Of a DNA stretch of 36,741 nucleotides, positions 14,850 to 23,555 are shown piece after piece; positions within the stretch are counted from its first letter, which is position 1, and each line of letters opens with the position of its first letter. The notes below the pieces were generated by a model. The model did not search any database. It worked only from the letters and a program-made list of their open reading frames with translations, and had not been told where the DNA came from. The translations under genes and the position numbers were made by a program. Origin of the DNA: Phycisphaerales bacterium (lineage in GTDB: Bacteria; Planctomycetota; Phycisphaerae; UBA1845; Fen-1342); contig JAGQOO010000006.1 of NCBI GenBank assembly GCA_020427345.1, positions 1 to 36,741 of the forward strand. Direction: 5' to 3'.

Positions 14850-15974
14850 TTACTCCGTGTACACGAGCTGCGCGTGTAGCGTGCCGGTTCGGTGCAGGTG
14901 CTCGATCGCTTCGACGACGCGCTTGGGCTCGACATTCAGGCGACTAAGCGTGGCGAGCAGCGTTTCGAGCGGGACGTTCTGGTCGGTCTCCGTGCTGAGC
15001 GGGACAAAGCCCGATCCGCCGCCTCCCGCCGCGCCCCCCTGCTGTCCGCCGACTGACACGGAACCGAGGCCGGCGATTTGGAGCGCGGTTGGGGAGATCG
15101 TGACGGCGCCGGTGAAAGAGATGTCGTTGGTTGTGCGGTTGATGACGACGCGAGCCCGTTGGGCCGGCATGTCGACAATCTGTGTTTCGAGCACGCGATG
15201 GATGAACGCGGTCGCCTGGCCTGCGCTGAGCTCGGCGTCAGGAATGCGGACGAGCACGTTCTTGGGGCCGATTGCTGTTGCGATTTTTGCCTGGCGGATC
15301 GGGCGGCCGTTCTCGTCAAACTGTACCTGCCCCATCTCCAGCGGCGACTGTGTGCCGATGTTGATGGCCTTGGCGAGTTGTTGCGCCATCGGGAAACCGG
15401 CGTGCGCGTTGTCGATGATGAGCGTGATGTAGCCATCGACGACGAAGTTGTAGACAAACTCATCCACGAGGGCGCCGCCATTCCGGATAATGGCGCGGCG
15501 CGGATTTTCCGGGTCCGGGATCGTCAATTGGCCGTAGGCGATCGCGAGGGGCTCGCCGCGCTCGATGGTGTGCTGCAGCGGCGTGAACAGCAGTTGCCCG
15601 CCTTCAAGGCTCTTGGCGGGGCCGATCGTGTTGACGACTACATCGAGGCGTTCGCCGTCGCGGCCGCCGTACTCGGGAACGACCAACTCGACGGTGACCA
15701 TCGCGACACTGTTGTTCGCGGCGAGATCATCAATGTTGAGCGTGGGCTGCGAATACAGCTCTTGGAGACGAGCCAGTGCCCGCATCGTCGTCAGGTACTT
15801 GCCGCCATCGCCGGTGCCATTAAGGCCGTTCACCAGACCAAAGCCCATCAGCGGGATTTCGTCCTGTCCCTTTAGCTTGGCGACATCCTGGACGCGCACT
15901 TCGGCGATTGCGCTGACTGCGCTCAGGATCGCGACGATGGCGCCTGTCACCCACACTTTGCAAACACTCCGCAT
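14850..15974 (-). CDS. flgI: Flagellar P-ring protein FlgI
   Basis: A 374-residue periplasmic ring protein. ATG 15974 is preferred over ATG 15986 because GGAGG (15984-15980) is 5 nt before it. A signal peptide MRSVCKVWVTGAIVAILSAV leads to AIAEVRVQDVA. Family motifs follow: LMGFGLVNGLNGTGDGGKYL, NSVAMVTVELVVP, DVVVNTIGPAKSLEGGQLLF, GPKNVLVRIPDAE and VVINRTTNDI. The C-terminus carries LETLLATLSRLNVEPKRVVE, as in other FlgI. A Gly-rich insert (GGQQGGAAGGGGSGF) lies near residue 320. It builds the peptidoglycan-associated bushing around the rod. Confidence 0.96.
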   Translation of the reverse strand: MRSVCKVWVTGAIVAILSAVSAIAEVRVQDVAKLKGQDEIPLMGFGLVNGLNGTGDGGKYLTTMRALARLQELYSQPTLNIDDLAANNSVAMVTVELVVPEYGGRDGERLDVVVNTIGPAKSLEGGQLLFTPLQHTIERGEPLAIAYGQLTIPDPENPRRAIIRNGGALVDEFVYNFVVDGYITLIIDNAHAGFPMAQQLAKAINIGTQSPLEMGQVQFDENGRPIRQAKIATAIGPKNVLVRIPDAELSAGQATAFIHRVLETQIVDMPAQRARVVINRTTNDISFTGAVTISPTALQIAGLGSVSVGGQQGGAAGGGGSGFVPLSTETDQNVPLETLLATLSRLNVEPKRVVEAIEHLHRTGTLHAQLVYTE

Positions 15975-15999
15975 CGTGGCCTCCATGCCTCCGGGTCCG

Positions 16000-16770
16000 T
16001 TAGAACGGGCGCGCCCAGTCCAGGGCCTTCATCATCCAGCCGCGCCGGGCGGCGTCGCGCGCCGCGCCGTTGTGCTGGGACTGAATCGAGAGCCCGAAGA
16101 TCTGCGTGCTAAGTACGGTGTTCTGCGCCGTGACGTCATCGCTGCGACATTCACCCGTCAGCGTGACAACTTCGCGTTCTTCGTCGTTGACGACTTCCTT
16201 GCGCGCTTCCAGCACAAGGTTGCCGTTGGGCTTGACGTCGAGAATGCGCGTGGTCAGCCGCGTGATCAGCGAGTCGCGGCGGTCGACTTTGCCTTCGCCG
16301 CTGTAGTCGTTCTTGAAGTTGAAGTCGACGCCGGGGTTTCCGCGCAGTGGCGATTCGACGAGGCGGGCGTCTTTGTCCAGCCGGAACCAGCGTTTGAGTT
16401 CCGCCTGCAATGTCCAGTCTTTAGAGGATTCGAGCTTCGAATCCGAGGAGGCGCGCTTGTCCTCGCGCACGATGACCGTGACGAGGTCGTTGACCTTGAA
16501 CTTGCGCGGTGGCGGCGCCTCGACGGCGATCAGCGACCAGCGCAGCAACGCGGGGTTCGGCGGCGGCGGCGCGTCAGCGCCGGCGGTTGACGGGCGCGGG
16601 ATCGGCATTGACCGCTGGCCATTCGCCTGCTGTGACGCATTACTCGTCGCCCCAGCTTGTGCCTGGTTCGCGTTGGAGCGCTTTGCGCGGCTATACGGTG
16701 AATTGCTCTGCGCCTCGACGACGGATACACACAGCGCAATCGCGAGCGCCGATAGTAGTACCTGTTTCAT
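16000..16770 (-). CDS. flgH: Flagellar L-ring protein FlgH
   Basis: A 256-residue outer-membrane ring protein. Signal peptide MKQVLLSALAIALCVSVVEA, then a long polar Asn/Gln/Pro linker to residue ~75. The FlgH core follows: FKVNDLVTVIVREDKRASSD, DARLVESPLRGNPGVDFNF, GEGKVDRRDSLITRLTTRIL and LEARKEVVNDEEREVVTLTG, then DVTAQNTVLSTQI. The usual FlgH is a lipoprotein, but the only early Cys (C14) has no lipobox and cleavage after VEA looks better. The start overlaps the end of flgA by 4 nt (ATGA). Confidence 0.93.
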   Translation of the reverse strand: MKQVLLSALAIALCVSVVEAQSNSPYSRAKRSNANQAQAGATSNASQQANGQRSMPIPRPSTAGADAPPPPNPALLRWSLIAVEAPPPRKFKVNDLVTVIVREDKRASSDSKLESSKDWTLQAELKRWFRLDKDARLVESPLRGNPGVDFNFKNDYSGEGKVDRRDSLITRLTTRILDVKPNGNLVLEARKEVVNDEEREVVTLTGECRSDDVTAQNTVLSTQIFGLSIQSQHNGAARDAARRGWMMKALDWARPF

Positions 16771-17948
16771 TGCATCCCCCTTGCCATGTCCGCTTCGGAG
16801 ATCAGTTCCACGCGGCCCGGCCCTACGACGCGGCCAAGCGCCTCCTGGCGATCGCGACGGGACTCGCCGACACGAACGCGGATCGTTTCGCCGAACCCCC
16901 CCGATTCGAGGGCGGAACCGATGAATTCAATGTGGACGCCTCCCTGCGTCTGGATGAGCTTGACGCGCTGCGATCGTTGCACGAGGGCGGCGCGTTTGAT
17001 GTCCTTTTCAGTGACGACTTCGCCGATGCGCATGAAGCGCGACGCCTGCTGGCCGATCACCGCGCCGGGTTCGGCGAGTTCGACGTTCTCCAACGTGTCA
17101 AACGGCCGCTTCTCGACGCGCACGTCCAGCGGCGCAATCACCTGGCCGAGGTTCAGCGGGCGTTCGGCGACGACGACGGGTCGGATCAATCGGACGTGCG
17201 CGACGACAGCGACTTCGCGCTGGTCGCGGCCGTCACGCGATATCGTGACGCGAAACGTGCGCGTGCCGAGCGGAGAGCCGGCGGCGCTCCGCACAGAAAA
17301 GCTGAATGGCGGCGCCATCAGACTCAGCAGCGCCTCACTGCCGACTCCATAGCCGATTTCCGGCTCGCCATAGGGCGCCAGTTCGCGGGCGACATAGGCG
17401 TGAATCGCGTCCTGGAGCGTCGAGACGCCACCTGTGTGCACTCGAGCGGTCGTCGTTGTCGTCTGGCCAGTGACAATTGCCCGGTCATCCGCGGGCGGGG
17501 CCGAAGCCAGCAGCACTGGCGCGGTTTGGAGCGTGTTGTTTGCGGAGGCATCGCCCGATGCGGCGGGTTGCGCGACAGCCGTTACGCGGCAGACGCGGGC
17601 GCCGGTCAACGTGATGAGCGCCATGTTGACGCCGACAGATCTCAGTTGTGCGCGAACCTCGTCGTGCGAGAGCATCAGCGCGCCGGGGCAGGTCGAGGCG
17701 CTTCGCGTCACAGGCAGATCGCGGATCGCTTCGATCAACTGAGGATCCGCGTCGTCGAAGGACAGCACATCGCCGAACGTCACCTGTCCGGGGGCAACGG
17801 CCACCTCCGCATACATGCGAAGTTGGCTGAATGCCGGCCGCATGACGGGCGCCTCTTCCGGCGTAACCTGCGCGACGCCGGTCGATACGCTTGCCATCAG
17901 CGTCGCGACAATCAGGCGGATCGAGATGTTGTGCTTCGTGCGAATCAT
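16767..17948 (-). CDS. flgA: Flagellar P-ring assembly chaperone FlgA
   Basis: A 393-residue periplasmic protein with a signal peptide (IRLIVATLMASVSTGVAQ). FlgA helps FlgI fold and assemble. The C-terminal third shows the SAF-type domain: RPLNLGQVIAPLDVRVEKRP, GAVIGQQASRFMRIGEVVTE and an ending VRVGESRRDRQEALGRVVGP. The N-terminal half is longer than in E. coli FlgA (219 residues). It has a first domain, MYAEVAVAPGQVTFGDVLSF, and an Ala/Thr-rich linker around residues 130-170, suggesting an extra domain. The C-terminal end overlaps the flgH start. Confidence 0.88.
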   Translation of the reverse strand: MIRTKHNISIRLIVATLMASVSTGVAQVTPEEAPVMRPAFSQLRMYAEVAVAPGQVTFGDVLSFDDADPQLIEAIRDLPVTRSASTCPGALMLSHDEVRAQLRSVGVNMALITLTGARVCRVTAVAQPAASGDASANNTLQTAPVLLASAPPADDRAIVTGQTTTTTARVHTGGVSTLQDAIHAYVARELAPYGEPEIGYGVGSEALLSLMAPPFSFSVRSAAGSPLGTRTFRVTISRDGRDQREVAVVAHVRLIRPVVVAERPLNLGQVIAPLDVRVEKRPFDTLENVELAEPGAVIGQQASRFMRIGEVVTEKDIKRAALVQRSQRVKLIQTQGGVHIEFIGSALESGGFGETIRVRVGESRRDRQEALGRVVGPGRVELISEADMARGMQ

Positions 17949-17996
17949 CCGTTCAATCCTCGCGCGCTCCGCGCGCTACTCAGCCGCTAGCCCGGC

Positions 17997-18797
17997 CTAC
18001 CGTCTCAGGTTGGCGACGACCTGCAGCGCTTGGTCGGCGGTTTCGATCGTCTGCGAGTTCATCTGAAAAACACGTTGCGTCTTGATCAGTTCCACGAGTT
18101 CGGTGACGGCTTCGGTCGTGCTCAGTTCGAGGAAGCCGCCCTGCACTGTGCCAAGTCCCTGTGTGCCGGCCGTCGCGACGACCGGGGCCCCTGAAGATGC
18201 GCTCTCGAGAAAGATGTTGGCGCCGTTCTGCAGCAACCCTTGCGGGTTGGCGAATCGGGCCAGTTGAATCTGTCCGAGCTCGGTGATCGACCCGTCTGAC
18301 GCGCGGGCGCTGATACGGCCGTCGCTGGAAATGCTGATGCGGTCAATCGGCACGTCTTCCGGAATCGTCGGCGTATCGACAAGGCGATTTCCCTCGGAGT
18401 TTCCGAGCACGAGTTCGCCCGTGGCGTTGCGAATGAAGTTGCCCGCGCGGGTATAGCCGATCGTGCCGTCCGGCATTTCCACCTGGAAGAAGCCGTCGCC
18501 GTTGATCATGGCGTCGAGCGTCTGTCCCGTGGCCATGGGCGAGCCCTGCGTGAACTGGATTTGCGTATTGCTGGTGAGCACGCCGAGGCCGATCAGTGTG
18601 CCGAGCGGCGCGTTGGTCGTGTCGCTCGTCTGAACTCCCGGCTGGCGGCGAATCTGATACAGCGCGTCCTGGAAGTTCACGCGTGAGGACTTGAAGCCGA
18701 CCGTGTCCGCGTTCGCGATGTTGTTCGCGATCACGTCGATCTTCTGCGACAGTGCGCTCATTCCTGTCGCGGCGGTATGCAGTGCGGTAATCGCCAT
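17997..18797 (-). CDS. flgG: Distal rod protein FlgG
   Basis: A 266-residue axial protein, close to E. coli FlgG (260). The N-terminal rod motif is ALHTAATGMSALSQKIDVIA then NNIANADTVGFKSSRVNFQD. LDAMINGDGFFQVEMPDGTI and YTRAGNF follow in the middle. The C-terminus is FLELSTTEAVTELVELIKTQ then R.FQMNSQTIETADQALQ. It polymerises as the long distal rod that passes through the P and L rings, whose genes follow at once. flgF lies 42 nt upstream. Confidence 0.96.
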   Translation of the reverse strand: MAITALHTAATGMSALSQKIDVIANNIANADTVGFKSSRVNFQDALYQIRRQPGVQTSDTTNAPLGTLIGLGVLTSNTQIQFTQGSPMATGQTLDAMINGDGFFQVEMPDGTIGYTRAGNFIRNATGELVLGNSEGNRLVDTPTIPEDVPIDRISISSDGRISARASDGSITELGQIQLARFANPQGLLQNGANIFLESASSGAPVVATAGTQGLGTVQGGFLELSTTEAVTELVELIKTQRVFQMNSQTIETADQALQVVANLRR

Positions 18798-18839
18798 GCG
18801 TTGGTTCTTTCCTGTCGAGCGCCATTACGGCGCGAGTGC

Positions 18840-19586
18840 TTATGTCGAAACGGCGTTGATCAGTCGACCGATCGACTGATCCTGCATCGTGACCATCTGC
18901 GCGTTCATCTGAAACGCCCGCGCGGATTCCAGCATGTTCGTCAGTTCGGTAATGGGCTCAGCGCCGGATCGCTCAAGCGCGCCCTGTCGTACGCGAGCCA
19001 GCGACGGCGTTGTCTGCTGTTCGGTGCGAAAACGGGCGGCGCCGACCTGCCGTAATTCGTTGTAGTCGTCGACGTCGACAATGCCGAGCCGCCCCACGAT
19101 CGCCGTCCCCTGCCGGATCGTGCCCTCTTCGCTGACGGAAATCTCGCCGCCAAGCGGGTTGACGCGAATCGGCGCGCCGGCGATGTTCAATACAGGCGCT
19201 CCGTCTGTCGCGCTGAGTAGCGCGCCGTCGCGATCTACAACGAACGCGCCATTGCGCGTCAGCAGCGTTTCGCCGTCCTGCTGCACCATGAGGAAGCCGG
19301 AGCCAGCCAGCGCGACATCCGTCGGCTGCTCCGTTCGGACAATGTCGCCTTCGTTGAAGTCGGTACGCGTCGCCCCGAGCCACAATCCGCCGCTGAGTGG
19401 ACGAAGCAGTTCGTTGCTGGGCCCCTGCCGCTCGCCCGCCTGGCTCGCGGGGGCCCGCTCGGCGAAGACCGCGCGCATCGGCTTGAAGCCGACGGTTTCG
19501 GCGTTGGCCAGGTTGTTGGCGAGCACATCCTGCCGGTACTCATTGACCATCATCCCGGCCGCGGAGTGGTACAGGCCGTATATCAC
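18840..19586 (-). CDS. flgF: Proximal rod protein FlgF
   Basis: A 248-residue flagellar axial protein. The N-terminus MIYGLYHSAAGMMVNEYRQD continues VLANNLANAETVGFKPMRAV, and the C-terminus has ITELTNMLESARAFQMNAQM. Between them are DVALAGSGFLMVQQDGE and TRNGAFVVDRDGAL, with gene order as in flgF-flgG pairs. FlgF forms part of the proximal rod. Start is GTG 19586 with GGGAG 8 nt upstream. Its GTG overlaps the TGA of the small upstream ORF (GTGA), so translation is likely coupled. FlgG-like paralogues cannot be fully excluded. Confidence 0.92.
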   Translation of the reverse strand: MIYGLYHSAAGMMVNEYRQDVLANNLANAETVGFKPMRAVFAERAPASQAGERQGPSNELLRPLSGGLWLGATRTDFNEGDIVRTEQPTDVALAGSGFLMVQQDGETLLTRNGAFVVDRDGALLSATDGAPVLNIAGAPIRVNPLGGEISVSEEGTIRQGTAIVGRLGIVDVDDYNELRQVGAARFRTEQQTTPSLARVRQGALERSGAEPITELTNMLESARAFQMNAQMVTMQDQSIGRLINAVST

Positions 19587-19768
19587 GCCTGTTCTCCCAG
19601 GATCGGCGCGGTTGACGCTTCGATCTCTGTGACCGCGCGGCGCATGCCTTCCGCCAAGACGCGCTGACCGAGGCGCGACCAGTCCACGCGCGTCACGATC
19701 TCTCGATCCGGCGGTGGCAGTGTCTGGCTGCGCGGTTTCCGTTGCCGCTTGTCACCCTGTGTCTTCAT
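19583..19768 (-). CDS. Small hypothetical protein coupled to flgF
   Basis: A 61-residue reading frame with an ATG at 19768 and a good Shine-Dalgarno (GGAG, 8 nt away). Its TGA overlaps the flgF GTG, which argues it is real. The first 15 residues are very basic (KTQGDKRQRKPRSQT), followed by LPPPDREIVTRVDW and a helical part, SRLGQRVLAEGMRRAVTEIE. It has no signal peptide or membrane segment. No family is recognised. As first gene of the rod/ring operon it could be a flagellar regulator or export helper; a FlgM-like role was considered but no FlgM motif is seen. Confidence 0.5.
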   Translation of the reverse strand: MKTQGDKRQRKPRSQTLPPPDREIVTRVDWSRLGQRVLAEGMRRAVTEIEASTAPILGEQA

Positions 19769-20002
19769 GTGCACGACTCCATCGTGGATCGCCCCGCGCT
19801 CCGGCGGTGGCAGTCGAGATTGACCGACGGGCGGTTGAGCAAGTCGTGTGCCAAAGACGGCGGCGCGGGGCCTGCTTCGCCGAATGCCGTTACAAGGGGG
19901 AGCGTGACCGGGTGGTTGGCGCATCGGGCGCCTGTGGGCGCAATTCCCACCGGTCAGGGGGGGGATGAAATCGGTTGTGAAGCGAAGTGGCGGCGGATAG
20001 GC

Positions 20003-20008
20003 TACAAT
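20003..20008 (+). promoter_or_regulatory. Possible -10 element for the sigma factor gene
   Basis: TACAAT lies 37 nt before the ATG of the ECF sigma gene. No clear -35 hexamer fits. The divergent gap 19769-20044 otherwise holds no supported gene. A 15-bp direct repeat, TCCGGCGGTGGCAGT, has one copy here (19800-19814) and one inside the small flagellar ORF (19707-19721). Confidence 0.3.
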
Positions 20009-20044
20009 GCTGGCAATTCCTCTTCTCCAAACGGGTTGCGCTAC

Positions 20045-20659
20045 ATGACCGCCGGTCCCGACTTCACATCCAGTCAGCTCAGTCGCGATGAGCAGTTGAT
20101 GCTGGAGCGGTTGCGCGCGCAGGATCGGGTGGCGGTGGCGGCGATCGAAAAGCGGTATGGCGACGAACTGCGCCTGTTTTGCCGCCGAATGCTGAATGAC
20201 GCCGACGCGGGCGACGACATCGTGCAGGACGTGATGGCGACGTGCTGCCGGCTGGACGCCGAGTCGCTGCCGCAGCGCAGCATTCGCGGGTGGTTGTATC
20301 AGGTTGCGCGTCGGAAATGCATCGATGCTCGGCGAAAACGCCATGATAGCGTGCAGGATGCCCGTGGCGTGCGCGACGCGCAGCGGAGCTATGCCAACGC
20401 GGTTGATCCGCTGACGACGCCGGCGGGCCGGGCGCTGAAACGGGATCGGGCGGCGAAGATTCTGCAGGCGCTGGACGAGATGGAAGACGATTTGCGCGAT
20501 GTCGTTCTGATGCGCTATTTCCAGGATCTGCCGCGCGAGGAGATTGCGGAGGCGATCGGGTTGTCGCTGGCGGGGGCAAAGGCGCGACTTGCGCGGGCGA
20601 TGACAGTTTTGCGCGACAAACTGGGGGGACTCGGCGACCTGACCGGCCATGAACTGTGA
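20045..20659 (+). CDS. ECF-type RNA polymerase sigma factor
   Basis: A 204-residue sigma-70 family factor with region 2 and region 4 only. Region 2 shows AIEKRYGDELRLFCRRMLND then ADAGDDIVQDVMATCCRL, and IRGWLYQVARRKCIDARRKR (regions 2.3-2.4). Region 4 shows ILQALDEMEDDLRDVVLMRY, LPREEIAEAIGLSLAGAKAR and LARAMTVLRDKL, a helix-turn-helix that reads the -35 element. The frame is open upstream to 19742, but ATG 20045 begins the family-like part. It overlaps the kinase gene by 11 nt. Planctomycetes encode many ECF factors next to Ser/Thr kinases with presumed signal transfer from kinase to sigma; the target promoters are unknown. Confidence 0.9.
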   Translation: MTAGPDFTSSQLSRDEQLMLERLRAQDRVAVAAIEKRYGDELRLFCRRMLNDADAGDDIVQDVMATCCRLDAESLPQRSIRGWLYQVARRKCIDARRKRHDSVQDARGVRDAQRSYANAVDPLTTPAGRALKRDRAAKILQALDEMEDDLRDVVLMRYFQDLPREEIAEAIGLSLAGAKARLARAMTVLRDKLGGLGDLTGHEL

Positions 20660-23417
20660 GCAGGTTGACTCCCGACTGTTTGAGTTCCTCGAGGATTTGT
20701 GCGAAGCCGACGAATCCGCCGCGATTCGTTCCCACCTTGATAGTTGCGACGCCTGCCGACTGAGCCTGAACGAAGCAAAGGCGCTGATCGGCGATCTCAG
20801 CGTCGCGCGATCGCTACAGGAAGCGCCGTGGGCGTCGGGCGAATCCTCGACGGCGACGGGGCTCGCCGCCGGCGACCAGATCGGCGAGTTTGAGATCATC
20901 GACGAGTTGGGCCGCGGCGGGATGGGGGTTGTTTACCGCGCGCGGCAGGCTTCGCTGAATCGGCTGGTGGCGCTCAAAGTGCTGAATCCCGCGCTGACGC
21001 AGTCCGAGCGGAGCATTCACCGTTTCCTGTCAGAAGCGCGGGCCGCGGCGCGCCTGCATCACACCAACATCGTGCCGATCTATGCGCAAGGGTCGGCGGA
21101 TGGGCGGTTTTATTACGCCATGGAGCTGATCGCCGGCGCGCCGCTCGATCGTGTGCTGCGCGAGGAATCGTCGGCGTATCAGGCGCGGCGCGGGCATACA
21201 GCGGCGGCCGCTGATCCGGAAGCGACGGTGTTGCTCGCGCCGCGGCCGGAAACCGCTTCAACTGACTTCAGTAACTCACAAGCGGGCACGCTGCTGCTGA
21301 GTGGGATTGTGCGCTCGGAACGAAAGACGCGGGACTATCGGCGCGTCGCGCGGCTGGTGGCGGGGGTCGCGGGGGCGTTGCAGCATGCGCATGATCTAGG
21401 GGTCGTGCATCGCGACATCAAGCCGCAAAATCTGCTGCTGGGCGCGGATGACCAGTTACATGTGACCGACTTCGGGCTCGCTCGACTGACGGATGTCGCG
21501 GGCGTGACACTAAGCGCGGAGATCGTCGGCACACCGGCGTATATGGCGCCGGAGCAGATCAATCACGAGCGCGGCGACATTGACGGCCGCACGGATATTT
21601 ATTCGCTCGGCGCCACGCTGTACGAGATGCTCACGTTTACGCGGCCGTTCGACGCGCAATCATATGAGCAGTTGATTCACCACGTGCTCAATCGCGAGCC
21701 GCGCCCTCCGCGTCAACTTGATAGCCATATTCCGGTCGATCTGGAGACGATCTGCCTGCGGGCGCTGGACAAAGCCCCGGCGCGTCGGTTCGACTCGGCG
21801 GAGGCGATGGCGCGCGATTTGCGGCGCTTCGCCGAGGATTTGCCGATCGAGAGTCGGCGGATCGGGCCGGTTGAGCGGGCAGTGCGATGGGTGCGGCGGA
21901 ATCCGGCGCTCTCCAGCGCAATCGCCGCCGCGACGTTGGTTGTGATCCTCGGCCCGTTGCTTGCCGCGGTCACACGGGCTCGGGCGAATGAGCACATCGA
22001 GAACGCCTTCGAGGCGCTGATGGCTGACTATCACGACGGCGCGGCCGCGATCGGGAACATTGGCTGGATCGAGAAGATGGCCGGCGCCGCGGATCGGCGG
22101 GAGTTTGTCGAGGCGTTTGCGCAGGCGTACCACGATCCAGAGGGCGCTTTGAAACGGCTTGAGCCGCTGATTCGCGCGCATCCGCAAGTCGACGATTACG
22201 GCTACCTCAAGGCATGGGCGCTGACACGGCAACTAACATCTGCGACCGCGATCGCCGCGCGCGAGGTCATCAGCGCCGCGGAGGCGCCTCCAGACACGGC
22301 CACGGCGGCGGGCTATCTCCTGCGCGGCCTGGCACAGGTGAAGATCAACCCCGATGGCGCGATGGGATCGTTTGAAACCGCAATCAGCATGCGCCCGAAC
22401 TTCATGCAGGCGATGCTGCACCAGGCGCGGGCGACGAACTACGTCATGTATATGCGACGCGACGTCAGCTACTACCGTGCCGCCGAGGTGAGTCTGCAGA
22501 CCGTTGCGCGTCTGCAGCCGGATGTGGCGTATCCGCGCTACCTGCTGGCCACGACGCATCACCTCGCGGCTTCGTCGTATCTCGGGCGTGGAAAGCCGGT
22601 ATCGGAAGAGGATCTCGCCGCCGCATTGCGGGCGTACGCCGCGAGCGAGGCGTCGGCGCGCGAGGCGCAAGTGTGTGAGCCCGAAAGTCCGCGCGGATAC
22701 GCGGCGGAGGCCGGTTACTGGGAGAGTCGTGGGCAGTACCTCGGTGAATCGGAGTCGTTTCGGCGCGCGATTCAGTCGTGGGAACGATTGGATAAGGCGA
22801 GCGGCGCAGACGAAATGGATCAAGCTGAGCGATGGGGCTATGCGATGCGGCTTCATTTGCGGTTGGGCGAGTGGGAGCAGGCGGAGCGAGCTCGCGCGAG
22901 GCGCTATCTGAATAGCGACGAGGCGGATGGCCCATTTTTTGGGGCGCTCATCTCGATGGCGCGCGGCGATGTCGCGGCCGGAGGTCGAGTTGCGCAGGGC
23001 GCGTTTGCGCGCGAGCCAAGCTGGGAGGGGCGCGCGCTGCTGTATGCGATCGCGGGCGTTTGCGGCGTCGCAGTCGACCCGCCCGAGGTGTCTGACGCGG
23101 ACGCGTTACCTCTCGTATGGACCGGCGACTGGCAGGCGACGCTTGGCGAGTTCCTGGCCGGGCGCCTCGATGAAGCGGGCCTGCTAGCCGCGGCGGATCG
23201 GACGCCTGATGAGCCGATTCCGTACAGCCGGCAACGCGTGCGGTGCGTGGCGCTGTTTCACGCGGGCCTGGCGGCGCTGGCGCAGGGGCAGGCTGAGCAC
23301 GCGCGCGAACTTCTGGAATCTGCCGCGGAAACGCGGGACGTAGAGGACTATTGCTTCCGTGCGCGGGCGGTGGCGTGGACGCTGGCGGCGATGGAAGCCC
23401 CCGCCGACGCCCAATAA
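20649..23417 (+). CDS. Membrane Ser/Thr protein kinase with N-terminal zinc-finger and TPR-like sensor
   Basis: A 922-residue protein. Residues 3-36 form an anti-sigma-like zinc finger (C3, H29, C33, C36; HLDSCDACR). The kinase domain begins near 78: glycine loop GRGGMGVVYRA (88-98), Lys110, Glu129, catalytic HRDIKPQN (254-261), DFG 274-276 and APE 300-302. All key residues are intact, so it should be active. A low-complexity insert (about 174-228) interrupts the lobe before the catalytic loop. A transmembrane helix follows near 419-441. The outer C-terminal half (450-915) is helical and Ala-rich with TPR-like repeats. The start overlaps the sigma gene, and the two probably form one signalling unit controlled across the membrane. 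Confidence 0.93.
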   Translation: MNCEQVDSRLFEFLEDLCEADESAAIRSHLDSCDACRLSLNEAKALIGDLSVARSLQEAPWASGESSTATGLAAGDQIGEFEIIDELGRGGMGVVYRARQASLNRLVALKVLNPALTQSERSIHRFLSEARAAARLHHTNIVPIYAQGSADGRFYYAMELIAGAPLDRVLREESSAYQARRGHTAAAADPEATVLLAPRPETASTDFSNSQAGTLLLSGIVRSERKTRDYRRVARLVAGVAGALQHAHDLGVVHRDIKPQNLLLGADDQLHVTDFGLARLTDVAGVTLSAEIVGTPAYMAPEQINHERGDIDGRTDIYSLGATLYEMLTFTRPFDAQSYEQLIHHVLNREPRPPRQLDSHIPVDLETICLRALDKAPARRFDSAEAMARDLRRFAEDLPIESRRIGPVERAVRWVRRNPALSSAIAAATLVVILGPLLAAVTRARANEHIENAFEALMADYHDGAAAIGNIGWIEKMAGAADRREFVEAFAQAYHDPEGALKRLEPLIRAHPQVDDYGYLKAWALTRQLTSATAIAAREVISAAEAPPDTATAAGYLLRGLAQVKINPDGAMGSFETAISMRPNFMQAMLHQARATNYVMYMRRDVSYYRAAEVSLQTVARLQPDVAYPRYLLATTHHLAASSYLGRGKPVSEEDLAAALRAYAASEASAREAQVCEPESPRGYAAEAGYWESRGQYLGESESFRRAIQSWERLDKASGADEMDQAERWGYAMRLHLRLGEWEQAERARARRYLNSDEADGPFFGALISMARGDVAAGGRVAQGAFAREPSWEGRALLYAIAGVCGVAVDPPEVSDADALPLVWTGDWQATLGEFLAGRLDEAGLLAAADRTPDEPIPYSRQRVRCVALFHAGLAALAQGQAEHARELLESAAETRDVEDYCFRARAVAWTLAAMEAPADAQ

Positions 23418-23555
23418 CAACGGGGTTTCGGGCGTCGGGGCTCGTGATTCCTGCAAGAAAACACCGAAATCGATATCCGTTTGTTGGTGTGTTTCGTCTA
23501 CGATGAGGCGACGGGCGCCACTATGCGCTCATTCTGTCTTATCAGGGAATCAGAC

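Noticed and set aside
19765-19950. 61-codon minus-strand frame ending in an ATGA overlap with the small flagellar ORF
   Set aside because: The overlap is suggestive, but no Shine-Dalgarno precedes its GTG and the residues look like non-coding sequence.
19769-20899. Extension of the small flagellar ORF into a 438-residue minus frame
   Set aside because: The upstream part runs antisense through the sigma and kinase genes. Only the part from ATG 19768 with a Shine-Dalgarno is supported.
23455-23510. Terminator after the kinase gene
   Set aside because: AAACACC/GGTGTGTTT pairs imperfectly with a long loop and has no convincing U-tract.
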